Shown here piece by piece: positions 1-6,039 of a stretch of DNA of 33,306 bases. Source of the DNA: Granulosicoccus sp. (lineage in GTDB: Bacteria > Pseudomonadota > Gammaproteobacteria > Granulosicoccales > Granulosicoccaceae). The stretch lies in NCBI GenBank assembly GCA_023300375.1, contig JALZWO010000107.1, forward strand, positions 1 to 33,306, in the 5' to 3' direction. A program made the translations under genes and the position numbers. A model generated the notes under the pieces. It was given only the letters and a program-made list of their open reading frames with translations. It had not been told where the DNA came from and made no database searches. The stretch's first letter is position 1, and each line of letters opens with the position of its first letter.

Positions 1-60
1 TTTCACTTTCACACTACCTCGCACTACCCAACTTTCGTCACTACAAATCTAGACACCATA

Positions 61-89
61 TTGCAACCCGATACGTTACATGTTACGAT
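61..89 (+). promoter_or_regulatory. Possible promoter of the higBA pair
   Basis: A TTGCAA box at 61-66 and a TACGAT box at 84-89 are separated by 17 bases, a sigma70-like arrangement. The expected transcription start falls at or next to the higB ATG at 96, so the toxin message would be leaderless or nearly so. The direct repeat GTTAC-AT-GTTAC lies between the boxes and could be an antitoxin operator. Both boxes are imperfect; this is inference. Confidence 0.3.
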
Positions 90-95
90 TCTTGC

Positions 96-374
96 ATGAT
101 CAAGAACTTCAGGCATCGTGGTCTTCAGAAATTCTTCGAAACCGGCAAAACGTCGGGCATCAACGCACAACATGCTCAGAAAATTCGTATTCTGCTGGCT
201 CGGCTTAACGTTGCCGTAAACCCTAAAGATCTGGATGCACCAGGGTTCTACCTGCACGAGCTAAAAGGTAAACGAAAGTCGACTTGGAGTCTTCGAGTCA
301 ATAAAAATTGGAGAATCACCTTCAGCGTTGAAGACGGAGATGTCGTCGATGTTGATCTTGAGGATTACCATTGA
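96..374 (+). CDS. higB: HigB/RelE-type toxin of a type II toxin-antitoxin pair
   Basis: 92-residue protein of the HigB (RelE/ParE fold) family, which are ribosome-dependent mRNA interferases that cut mRNA during translation. The N-terminal FRHRGLQKFFETG, the central F-x-LHELKG stretch and the C-terminal NWRITF...DVDLEDYH are typical of the chromosomal HigB family, and the length (about 92 residues) is the usual one. It is followed nine bases later by its cognate HigA-type antitoxin, the toxin-first order normal for hig loci. No Shine-Dalgarno sequence is visible before the ATG, so low or leaderless translation is likely. The gene looks intact. The family assignment is firm; activity is inferred. 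Confidence 0.92.
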   Translation: MIKNFRHRGLQKFFETGKTSGINAQHAQKIRILLARLNVAVNPKDLDAPGFYLHELKGKRKSTWSLRVNKNWRITFSVEDGDVVDVDLEDYH

Positions 375-383
375 GGTTAAAAT

Positions 384-671
384 ATGAGAATGCATAATCC
401 GCCACATCCCGGCGAAGTATTAAAAGAAGGTTGGATCGAGCCCTTAGGCTTAACCGTTACTGCGGCTGCAGAAGCACTAGGAGTCACTCGCAAGACATTG
501 TCCGCCATTCTTAATGGTCGTTCTGGTATTAGCCCTGACATGGCACTTCGCTTGTCCAGAGCTTTTGGCACCACTGCAGAGAGCTGGCTCAACCAACAGA
601 TGCAATATGACCTGTGGCAGGCAATGCAAGAAAAAGAACACCTCAAAGTGAAACGCATCAAGGCCGCGTAA
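384..671 (+). CDS. higA: HigA-type antitoxin, XRE-family DNA-binding protein
   Basis: 95-residue helix-turn-helix antitoxin that should bind and neutralise the HigB-type toxin encoded nine bases upstream and repress the shared promoter. It starts with [11 protein letters not shown], the hallmark opening of HigA antitoxins, then has an XRE helix-turn-helix ([27 protein letters not shown], about residues 24-50) and a C-terminal helix, [13 protein letters not shown]. Length and order are normal and the reading frame is intact. The two genes form one operon. Confidence 0.93.
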   Translation: MRMHNPPHPGEVLKEGWIEPLGLTVTAAAEALGVTRKTLSAILNGRSGISPDMALRLSRAFGTTAESWLNQQMQYDLWQAMQEKEHLKVKRIKAA

Positions 672-682
672 GGATATACACA

Positions 683-724
683 ATGACTAAAATCATAGGA
701 TACGAGGAGCTCGACATTTTCTAG
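683..724 (+). other. 13-codon mini-ORF after higA
   Basis: Eleven bases after the higA stop, an ATG opens a 13-codon frame (MTKIIGYEELDIF) preceded by AAGGATAT, a fair ribosome binding site. It may be the surviving 5' end of a third gene truncated here, or it may mean nothing. I do not recognise it. Confidence 0.15.
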
Positions 725-741
725 TTAATTCAAACTAGAGA

Positions 742-990
742 ATGGAAATGTCCGTAAGAAACAAAACTTTTGATCGAAACGACGAAGGTAAGATCCGACG
801 CAAATATACATCTCGAACCAAAGGCGAAGTCCATTGGTATGCGGCACCAAGGGCATGGAGAAATTTGTATATGACTCGACCGAGAAGACGAGAAACAACA
901 CATCTTTGCAAAGCGTTATTGCGCGGATCAGACCCAGAGGGTGCAATATTCCCACTGGGTAATCACAAGCCCCACCACTATTACTGGTGA
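742..990 (+). CDS. Small conserved basic hypothetical protein
   Basis: 82-residue, strongly basic protein rich in Arg, Trp and His (KIRRKYTSRTKGEVHWYAAP, TRPRRRETTH, GNHKPHHYYW). No known domain can be named, but the composition is not that of random sequence. The pattern (KIRRKYTSRTKGE followed by an HKPHxYYW C-terminus) resembles short hypothetical proteins I recall from other gammaproteobacterial accessory regions. It lies 70 bases after higA on the same strand. The start could be ATG 742 or ATG 748. It could be nucleic-acid binding, given its charge, but that is inference only. Confidence 0.55.
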   Translation: MEMSVRNKTFDRNDEGKIRRKYTSRTKGEVHWYAAPRAWRNLYMTRPRRRETTHLCKALLRGSDPEGAIFPLGNHKPHHYYW

Positions 991-1161
991 GGTACTACAA
1001 ACATCAGAAATGTGAAATCTAACCCAGCCGTGAACTCGACAGTTGCGCCGCGACCTGAACCAAATGAGTACCTCAGAACCAGGCCGCGCCGCAACTGCAA
1101 GTTACGGCAAATGTGTGTTGTACCAATCTGCAACTTTGATTGGCGAATAAAAATAATGTAA

Positions 1162-1178
1162 GGCCATGTTTTGTGGCC
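1162..1178 (+). other. Short GGCCA/TGGCC hairpin
   Basis: GGCCA at 1162-1166 pairs with TGGCC at 1174-1178 across a seven-base loop, followed by a T-rich run. It could be a weak terminator for the preceding 82-residue gene. The stem is only five pairs. Confidence 0.25.
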
Positions 1179-1217
1179 ACTTTTATGTTTTTAGAAGTAA
1201 CGGTAAAATAAGAAACG

Positions 1218-1430
1218 ATTGATTGGTCTACATGTAAAGATGATGAGAGAAGCCCAGACCGCGTTAGTGGTGTGTGGGTATTTCGTGACTCACGTGTCCC
1301 TATTTCTGCACTATTCGAAAATCTTGAAGACGGCGCGATGGTAGACGAATTCGTTGAATGGTTTCCCGGCGTATCAAAAGAGCAGGTACGTGATGTGCTG
1401 GAACATGCTGCGCGTAGTGCGGCTGCGTAG
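1218..1430 (+). pseudogene. DUF433 (VapB45-like) antitoxin with no normal start codon
   Basis: The frame encodes a complete DUF433 antitoxin: VSGVWVFRDSRVPISALF, ENLEDGAMVDEFVEWFPG, VSKEQVRDVLEHAARSAA, stop at 1428-1430. DUF433 proteins are small helix-turn-helix antitoxins paired with DUF5615 PIN-like toxins. The homologous N-terminus (DWS-C-...-ERxP-x-RVSGxW) begins at about 1215-1221, but the in-frame stop is at 1209-1211 and the codons after it are GAA ACG ATT GAT TGG. There is no ATG, GTG or TTG before GTG 1272, which is too far inside. Either ATT or ACG is used, or the start codon was lost by one substitution (ACG is one change from ATG). The partner toxin just downstream is clearly broken, which favours decay. 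Confidence 0.7.
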
Positions 1431-1432
1431 AG

Positions 1433-1592
1433 TTGAAAGTACTTTTCGACCAGTGAAAACACCAGCTCCTTTACGTAATTCGTTGGAAGGCCATCTTGTG
1501 AGCACTGCTCACGAACTTGGGTGGGCTACTCTTACAAATGGAGACTTGTTATCAGCAGCCGAAGACTCAAACTTCGAGATCTTCATAACGGT
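1433..1592 (+). pseudogene. DUF5615 PIN-like toxin, frameshifted and truncated
   Basis: TTG at 1433, two bases after the DUF433 stop, opens LKVLFDQ, the usual DUF5615 N-terminus (consensus MKVLFDQN-TP-PLR), then hits TGA at 1454-1456. The homology continues in another frame from 1456: KTPAPLRNSLEGHLVSTAHE, LGWATLTNGDLLSAAEDSNF, EIFIT. That gives one frameshift (two bases gained or one lost) near 1454. The homology stops abruptly after EIFIT, at about 1581-1592, roughly halfway through the family's length, where it joins the PPOX fragment. The conserved acidic residue of the family's second half (the D of the usual TDQNL) is absent. Not functional. Confidence 0.75.
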
Positions 1593-1862
1593 CGGGCCTA
1601 TTTGACACTAGATGCTCAATTGCTTGAGACATTCGAAGTCAAAGGAAAGAAACCGTTGACGGCGATTGTGATAGAAATTGATCGAGTATATTTCCAATGC
1701 GCGCGTGCACTGAAGCGTTCGCAGATTTGGAATCCTGCAAGCTATCTTGAGGTTGATTCGCTCCCAAGTGCTGGAACATTAATACGGTCGGCTATCGATG
1801 ACTTTGACGCAAAGTCGTATGATGCACAGCTTCAAGAGCGACAAGAGCAAACATTGTACTGA
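1587..1862 (+). pseudogene. 3' fragment of a PPOX (pyridoxamine-phosphate-oxidase-like) flavin-binding gene
   Basis: From 1587 the frame reads NGRAYLTLDAQLLETFEVKG, KKPLTAIVIEIDRVYFQCAR, ALKRSQIWNPAS, and ends at 1862. This matches the C-terminal half of the family of FMN-dependent split-barrel proteins annotated as pyridoxamine 5'-phosphate oxidase family proteins, whose signature is FxxCAKAxxRSxLWxPAS. The N-terminal half is missing; upstream in the same frame there is only the out-of-frame DUF5615 sequence. So a deletion or recombination joined the middle of a toxin gene to the middle of a PPOX gene. The ATG at 1521 would give a 113-residue chimeric protein, but its first 22 residues are out-of-frame toxin sequence. 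Confidence 0.7.
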
Positions 1863-1914
1863 GCATGTTCTTGTGAGACAGAGTTGGAGAGAATAGGCGG
1901 CAGCTGCACGCTTG

Positions 1915-1940
1915 ACGCACATCGATATTATCGACGCACG
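1915..1940. repeat. Palindrome flanked by a direct repeat
   Basis: TCGATA (1922-1927), T, TATCGA (1929-1934) is a perfect palindrome, flanked on each side by GACGCAC. It lies between the PPOX remnant and the 3' end of a convergent gene. Function unknown; it could be a small hairpin or a recombination scar. Confidence 0.3.
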
Positions 1941-1950
1941 CCTAACGCAA

Positions 1951-2472
1951 CTATGCAGTATTAAGTGCGAAATTGCCACTCACTTTGGTACCGTTGGATA
2001 GCGTACGCTTTGAATGGAATGCTAGTTTGTCAAAGGCCTTGATGCCGAACCGATTACAAATCGAAGCAACGCTCAATGGATTTTCATTTTTAGCCACTAA
2101 TCTATCCGCTCGATAGAAATCGACCCCATCATCAGGGGTGTCGCTTAGCCAAGCTGTTAGCCCCACTATTTCATCTTTAACTGTCGCAATGAAGCCGTCC
2201 AACTCTAGATCTTCAGCAATAGTGATGGCCACCTGCAAGTACAGAAATTCTCGAAACGGAAGATTATTCGAAATTACCATTGGATAAAAGGTTTCTCTAT
2301 CCTCGGTGAAAGGCTTAACAATCACTTCTGCATATTCGGATTCATCAGTGCACATCGATTTTAGATAGATTTCTTCAGTTGAATCATGCCATTCGCACCA
2401 AACATCGAAGCGTTCAAAATCTGGCTTTTCTGGAAATGAAGGGGAGTTGATTACATAGAAATCAGATTTCAT
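1951..2472 (-). CDS. Hypothetical protein, 173 residues, acidic
   Basis: An open frame starting MKSDFYVINSPSFPEKPDF, with no family I recognise. It is acidic and soluble, with no signal peptide or membrane segment. Aromatic and charged residues are spread evenly (FDVWCEWHDSTEEIYLKSM; LPFREFLYLQVAITIAEDLE), which supports real coding. The C-terminal third is more basic (FGIKAFDKLAFHSKRTLSNG). It stands alone, convergent with the decayed PPOX fragment. Nothing visible indicates a role. Confidence 0.55.
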   Translation of the reverse strand: MKSDFYVINSPSFPEKPDFERFDVWCEWHDSTEEIYLKSMCTDESEYAEVIVKPFTEDRETFYPMVISNNLPFREFLYLQVAITIAEDLELDGFIATVKDEIVGLTAWLSDTPDDGVDFYRADRLVAKNENPLSVASICNRFGIKAFDKLAFHSKRTLSNGTKVSGNFALNTA

Positions 2473-3149
2473 CGGTACGTTGTCGCATTAGCCTGTTATC
2501 AAAAGAATATAACGCATAAAACACCTTCGTTCACTCCCATCGAAGTTCTGGATAATCTTTTATTAGTCACAAAATTTTAAGGCCGCCACTGGGTATTTTA
2601 CAAGCGATAAAATGGTTGAGGCAATTAATAGGCACGTACCTTTTACTTAGTACGTGCAGTAAGCACCAAAATTTTTCCAGTTGTATTGAATCCCTGAATC
2701 AACAAGTTCAGAAGTAACAAATGACAGAACCAAGAGCAACGCGTTATTTCAATAGTAGCTTCAATAAAAATGTAAGAAGCCCTGTGTGTTTATCGCTTTG
2801 GTGATCAGTTTGTCTGTGGAGTATCACCTGTTGTGAATTCACTGATGAATTCTATTCAAATGATCAAGCGATTGAATCCACGGAACGTAATGCTAGATGT
2901 GTCATCTGACGTGTCGTGTGTGATGGAGTGAACTAAAAGAGATTAGCCGAGGTGTCGAAAGGTGTATCAGCGAATGCCTGGCAACTGTATTACTGAGCTA
3001 AGCAACACCATGACAACGACGCGTCCTGTACCATACACGTTGGTTTTTTGATGTCTAGTTTGGAGGCGATACGTCTTTGATGCTTCCCACACTCGACAAC
3101 TACGATTAAACCTTTTTTGTTACTTTTAATAACTAGCGATATATAAATA
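2473..3149. other. 677-base intergenic stretch, no recognisable gene
   Basis: AT-rich sequence with no ORF of convincing composition on either strand. The only clear structure is the inverted repeat at 2632-2657. No tRNA-like T-loop or transposase remnant was found. The length and lack of coding fit the generally decayed character of the first 10 kb. Confidence 0.5.
2632..2657. repeat. Inverted repeat, 8-base perfect arms
   Basis: GCACGTAC at 2632-2639 and GTACGTGC at 2650-2657 flank a ten-base T-rich loop. Each arm is itself nearly palindromic around ACGT. It could be a hairpin or an operator; no adjacent gene makes one reading clearly better. Confidence 0.45.
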
Positions 3150-3437
3150 ATGGCACGTACTGCAAAAAAACTGAATTTTGAAGATGTTAGCGCTCTTGTT
3201 GCAATTCTTGACGCTATCGGTGCTCAAGACAAAAAAGCGCCTTTGACTAAACCTCAGGTTGTTGAAATCACTAAATTGCCCACTCCCGACGTAACTGCAG
3301 CTTACAAAAGACTGCTGAAGATGGAACTGGCCACGCAGATTGATCCGCCTAAAGGTATGCCTTTAAAAGGTGTTTACCTGAAAATCGCGGCTAAAGGAAA
3401 AGCGTACGGCAAAGCCTATAACTTGCTGTTTGCTTGA
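3150..3437 (+). CDS. Small hypothetical protein, possible winged-helix-like fold
   Basis: 95 residues, basic, Lys/Ala/Leu-rich (MARTAKKLNFEDVSALVAIL; KPQVVEITKLPTPDVTAAYK; RLLKMELATQ; KGVYLKIAAKGKAYGKAYN). The order of a helix, a TKPQVVEITKLPTPDVTAAYKRLLK helical pair and a short K/G-rich beta-like stretch is reminiscent of a winged helix-turn-helix, as in MarR/DprA-like small DNA-binding proteins, but this is a guess from secondary structure. No Shine-Dalgarno is visible before the ATG; the upstream 30 bases are very AT-rich. A strong hairpin follows 20 bases after the stop. Confidence 0.6.
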   Translation: MARTAKKLNFEDVSALVAILDAIGAQDKKAPLTKPQVVEITKLPTPDVTAAYKRLLKMELATQIDPPKGMPLKGVYLKIAAKGKAYGKAYNLLFA

Positions 3438-3457
3438 TCTATTGATTGATTGGTATT

Positions 3458-3485
3458 CCGCTGAGAATAGAAATATTCTCAGCGG
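3458..3485. terminator. Strong 12-base-pair hairpin with GAAA tetraloop
   Basis: CCGCTGAGAATA (3458-3469), GAAA loop, TATTCTCAGCGG (3474-3485): a perfect 12-pair stem between two convergent genes (ends at 3437 and 3536). It is followed by GGTGCTTTAC rather than a clean T-run, so it is a stable RNA 3'-end structure more than a textbook intrinsic terminator. Confidence 0.6.
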
Positions 3486-3505
3486 GGTGCTTTACTAGCG
3501 ACAAA

Positions 3506-3528
3506 TTTTTAGATTGGCAATCTAAAAA
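3506..3528. repeat. Near-perfect palindrome in the convergent intergenic gap
   Basis: TTTTTAGATTG (3506-3516), one base, CAATCTAAAAA (3518-3528). The T-run precedes and the A-run follows the stem core on both strands, the reverse of an intrinsic bidirectional terminator, so it may be a protein site or an RNA-stability hairpin for the minus-strand gene that ends at 3536. Confidence 0.45.
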
Positions 3529-3535
3529 AAGCTGA

Positions 3536-4468
3536 TTATTCCTTTTCCTTTCTGCCCTCGATAAGATCCCGCACGATCACGCGCGGCACTCCCAGCGCTC
3601 TCAAGGCGGTTGAGATGACATTATCGATAGAGTCTTGCAGATGAAATGTACGCTTACCATCTTCCTCAACATAGGCTGGCTGATGAGCGTCGATTAATGA
3701 AATGCACGCCCCTCCGAGTTCGCTTTTCATGTAATCCACTGAAGGTTGTACGTTTTCAACATAAAATTCAAAACGACTGCGCAGTGCCTCTGAATGATCA
3801 TCGGCGCGGCCACGCTTGCTGGCGCGTAAGCTCATCTCCGCTTTGCTTATTGACAGGTGCAGTACCTTCAGCACTGGCACATTAACGCTGTTCAGGTAGT
3901 TGAGTAGATGCTCGGCGGCTGCCACGGTTCTTGGGTAGCCATCAAGAATGAATGGGGTGGTGTAAGCATCAGTGCCGTCGGCTGACTCGGACTGCAGAAT
4001 AGTATCTATTTCTGCAGAGATTAGATTTTGTGTCCATCGATTCGGAATTAGTAGACCACGTACGGTACAGAACTCCAGCCATTCCAGCTGACTTGCGTCG
4101 GCGTTGTTGGTATCGGGCTTTCGGCCAAAGTAGCTTTCCAATTCGGGCAAATAGCGACGGACTTTTTCGCTAAGATCGTCGTTGGTGTCGATGCTGTCGA
4201 ACATGCTCACCGAGTTTGACAAGGAATATTTATCGGCGAGCAGCGATGCATAGTCATCATTATTTTTGGCCCGCTCGACAGTGGTGCGTAGGATGACGCC
4301 CATTGATAAGTGCCGTTCTGGATGAATAGACAGCACCTCGCATAAGGCGTTTGCTACTTCACCCTTGCCGCAACTGGACGGACCAGTCAGGATCACAACG
4401 CCAGGGCCGTTCAACGCTATTGTCTCAACTCGAACTAGGGACAGCGGAAGATAAGCAGTTCTATTCAT
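3536..4468 (-). CDS. Adenylate-kinase-like nucleoside monophosphate kinase, divergent and enlarged
   Basis: 310 residues, P-loop NMP-kinase fold, expected to transfer phosphate from ATP to a small phosphate acceptor. A Walker A motif GPSSCGKG lies at about 29-36, an LSMGVILR segment matches the adenylate kinase ISTGDMLR region (about 54-61), LDGYPRT (about 175-181) matches the adenylate kinase LDGFPRT, and RASKRGRADDHSEALRSRFE (about 215-234) matches the R-GRxDD-x(5)-R-R-x-x-Y region with the lid reduced to a few residues. Ordinary adenylate kinases are about 214 residues; here about 60 extra residues sit between the NMP-binding part and DGYPRT, and there is an N-terminal extension. Substrate unknown. 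It is a single gene convergent with the 95-residue gene. Confidence 0.75.
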   Translation of the reverse strand: MNRTAYLPLSLVRVETIALNGPGVVILTGPSSCGKGEVANALCEVLSIHPERHLSMGVILRTTVERAKNNDDYASLLADKYSLSNSVSMFDSIDTNDDLSEKVRRYLPELESYFGRKPDTNNADASQLEWLEFCTVRGLLIPNRWTQNLISAEIDTILQSESADGTDAYTTPFILDGYPRTVAAAEHLLNYLNSVNVPVLKVLHLSISKAEMSLRASKRGRADDHSEALRSRFEFYVENVQPSVDYMKSELGGACISLIDAHQPAYVEEDGKRTFHLQDSIDNVISTALRALGVPRVIVRDLIEGRKEKE

Positions 4469-5009
4469 TGCAAAACTTTAGCGGTAGAGTGGTATTGGCT
4501 GCAGCAAATGTATGCAAGCAAAGGGCCGAAGCTGGAGATGCTCCAAGCTGAGGGATTCGTCATGCTCAGGAGTGTACTTCGGCTGATTGGAGAATGTTGT
4601 ACCCTGACACAAATAATTTACCTTTTTAAACTATTCGTCCACCGGGTTTTTGAATAACTCCATAATCATGGTGCTCTACGTGGTAGAGGCTTTGCTACTG
4701 GGACTATATCCTGACACTATGTCTTATTGATTATCATCGAGGTATATCAATAAGTAGGTGGTCCTGTTGGGGAAGGGAGGCTAGTTTTGTGTAACTGTTA
4801 CACGGCATATTTGCCTGGGTGTGTTTATGCGAAGACGCTGCGATGAGCTAAATCGAACCACGTGTCCTAAAAGTAAAACTGTATCTCACCTCTCTAAGAA
4901 CTACTAATCAGTAAAGACATCATCATTTTGAATCTCAGTGCGACCGTGAATAGTCTGGTACTGATGCCCCGTAGAGGTGAAATACAGTTAATTAACGACA
5001 GTGCTTGTA
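4469..5009. other. 541-base intergenic stretch with a structured element
   Basis: No convincing ORF. The left part would hold the promoter of the minus-strand kinase gene; no boxes stand out. The right part holds the 113-base nested inverted repeat at 4877-4989. Nothing else was recognised. Confidence 0.5.
4877..4989. repeat. 113-base nested inverted repeat (structured RNA or MITE-like element)
   Basis: Outer arms 4877-4893 and 4973-4989 (17 bases, AACTGTATCTCACCTCT against the complement of AGAGGTGAAATACAGTT) match at 16 of 17 positions. Nested inside are ATCAGTA (4907-4913) with TACTGAT (4959-4965), then AGAC (4915-4918) with GTCT (4953-4956), leaving a loop of about 34 bases. The nested pairs are collinear, so the whole stretch can fold into one long stem. 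It starts 20 bases beyond the 3' end of the minus-strand binding-protein gene. No target-site duplication is obvious. It could be a 3' untranslated RNA structure, a terminator/attenuator, or a small transposable repeat without its own transposase. Confidence 0.7.
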
Positions 5010-6017
5010 CTACTTTGTCATCATGGGTTCTGAGTAGCGCGTAGCGTTTGCAACCAATGCGTCAGCGTCTGAGTCTTTGTCAATCATGACAAACGGACCA
5101 CCCCAGATCTCTTCTACCGGCTCGCCTTTGCTTTGAGCGACAAACGCATCAGCCACAGCTGCACCGCTATCATCGATTGAGCGTAATACTGAAGCGGTTA
5201 ACCAGCCTTCTTCCATCGCAACGATTTCGTCACCGGTACCACCGAAACCCATGGACGCAATGGTTTCGGATTTACCCGCTTGACGAATCGCCTGACCAGC
5301 CCCCAACCCTATGGTCGAAGAGACACCATAGATAAGATCGATGTCATCGTGAGCGACTAACAGATTTTGCGCAGCATCGAATGCTCTAGTACGATCGAAA
5401 TCAGTGAAAGGGCCCATTACCACTTCAATATCTGGGTTTTGCTCAATGATTTCCATAAAACCACCAACACGCAAATCGTTGGTGACACCCGGAGCGCCTT
5501 GTATTATCGCAATTTTTCCAGCTCCACCCAAATGCTCAGCCGCCCACTCTCCCGACATCTGCCCACCGGTGAGGTGTGAGAACGCGATATAGCTCATGGC
5601 TCTGGCTGCCTCGTCGTCGTGTGGCTCAAGATAGTTGTACAGCACGGTGGGAATACCTGCTTCCTTGAGTTTTCGTAGTGCAGGAATAGCTGCTTCATAT
5701 TCGGTTGGCCCTAGGGCCACGTAGTCAACACCGCGAGCAATTATCGCTTCGACTTGTGCCAACTGGCCAGCGTGGTCCACATGGCTAGCCACCGCAAGGT
5801 GCTGAATTTCATAGTCAACACCAAGCTCATCCAGTCTTCCCTGCATGGACCAGTAGACCCGCTCCCAAGCATCGGATAAGTCGAAAGAGGGCGACAAATA
5901 GGCAATGCGTACCTTATCTTCGTCGGCTTGCACCGGCAGGGCCGAGGCTGCAAGAAGTGCGGCTGCAGCACCTGTGGCCAGAAATGATCTACGGTTGAAT
6001 AAACGTCTTGACTCCAT
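5010..6017 (-). CDS. ABC importer periplasmic sugar-binding protein, Tat-exported
   Basis: 335 residues, periplasmic binding protein of the LacI-like sugar-binding group (ribose/fructose/autoinducer-2 type). It delivers its ligand to the permease encoded just upstream. The N-terminus, RLFNRRSFLATGAAAALLAA, followed by SALPVQADE, is a twin-arginine signal peptide with an AxA-like cleavage site (about residue 31), which is uncommon for this family. Mature features are the first-lobe VRIAYLSPSFDLSDAWERV, IARGVDYVALGPTEYEAAIP and GKIAIIQGAPGVTNDLRVGG. It is the last gene of the minus-strand operon, 22 bases after the permease gene. The sugar cannot be named from sequence, and no kinase or dehydrogenase is encoded nearby to suggest one. 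Confidence 0.88.
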   Translation of the reverse strand: MESRRLFNRRSFLATGAAAALLAASALPVQADEDKVRIAYLSPSFDLSDAWERVYWSMQGRLDELGVDYEIQHLAVASHVDHAGQLAQVEAIIARGVDYVALGPTEYEAAIPALRKLKEAGIPTVLYNYLEPHDDEAARAMSYIAFSHLTGGQMSGEWAAEHLGGAGKIAIIQGAPGVTNDLRVGGFMEIIEQNPDIEVVMGPFTDFDRTRAFDAAQNLLVAHDDIDLIYGVSSTIGLGAGQAIRQAGKSETIASMGFGGTGDEIVAMEEGWLTASVLRSIDDSGAAVADAFVAQSKGEPVEEIWGGPFVMIDKDSDADALVANATRYSEPMMTK

Positions 6018-6039
6018 AAGAGGTAGGTTTCCGTTGTGT

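Noticed and set aside
1521-1862. 113-residue chimeric ORF as a new gene
   Set aside because: Its first 22 residues are an out-of-frame reading of the broken toxin, and only the rest matches PPOX; treated as a scar, not a gene.
96-2472. Integron cassette array, suggested by toxin-antitoxin genes and small hypothetical genes in a row.
   Set aside because: No recurring attC-type repeats were found between the genes, and one gene is on the opposite strand. Ordinary accessory-region turnover explains it.
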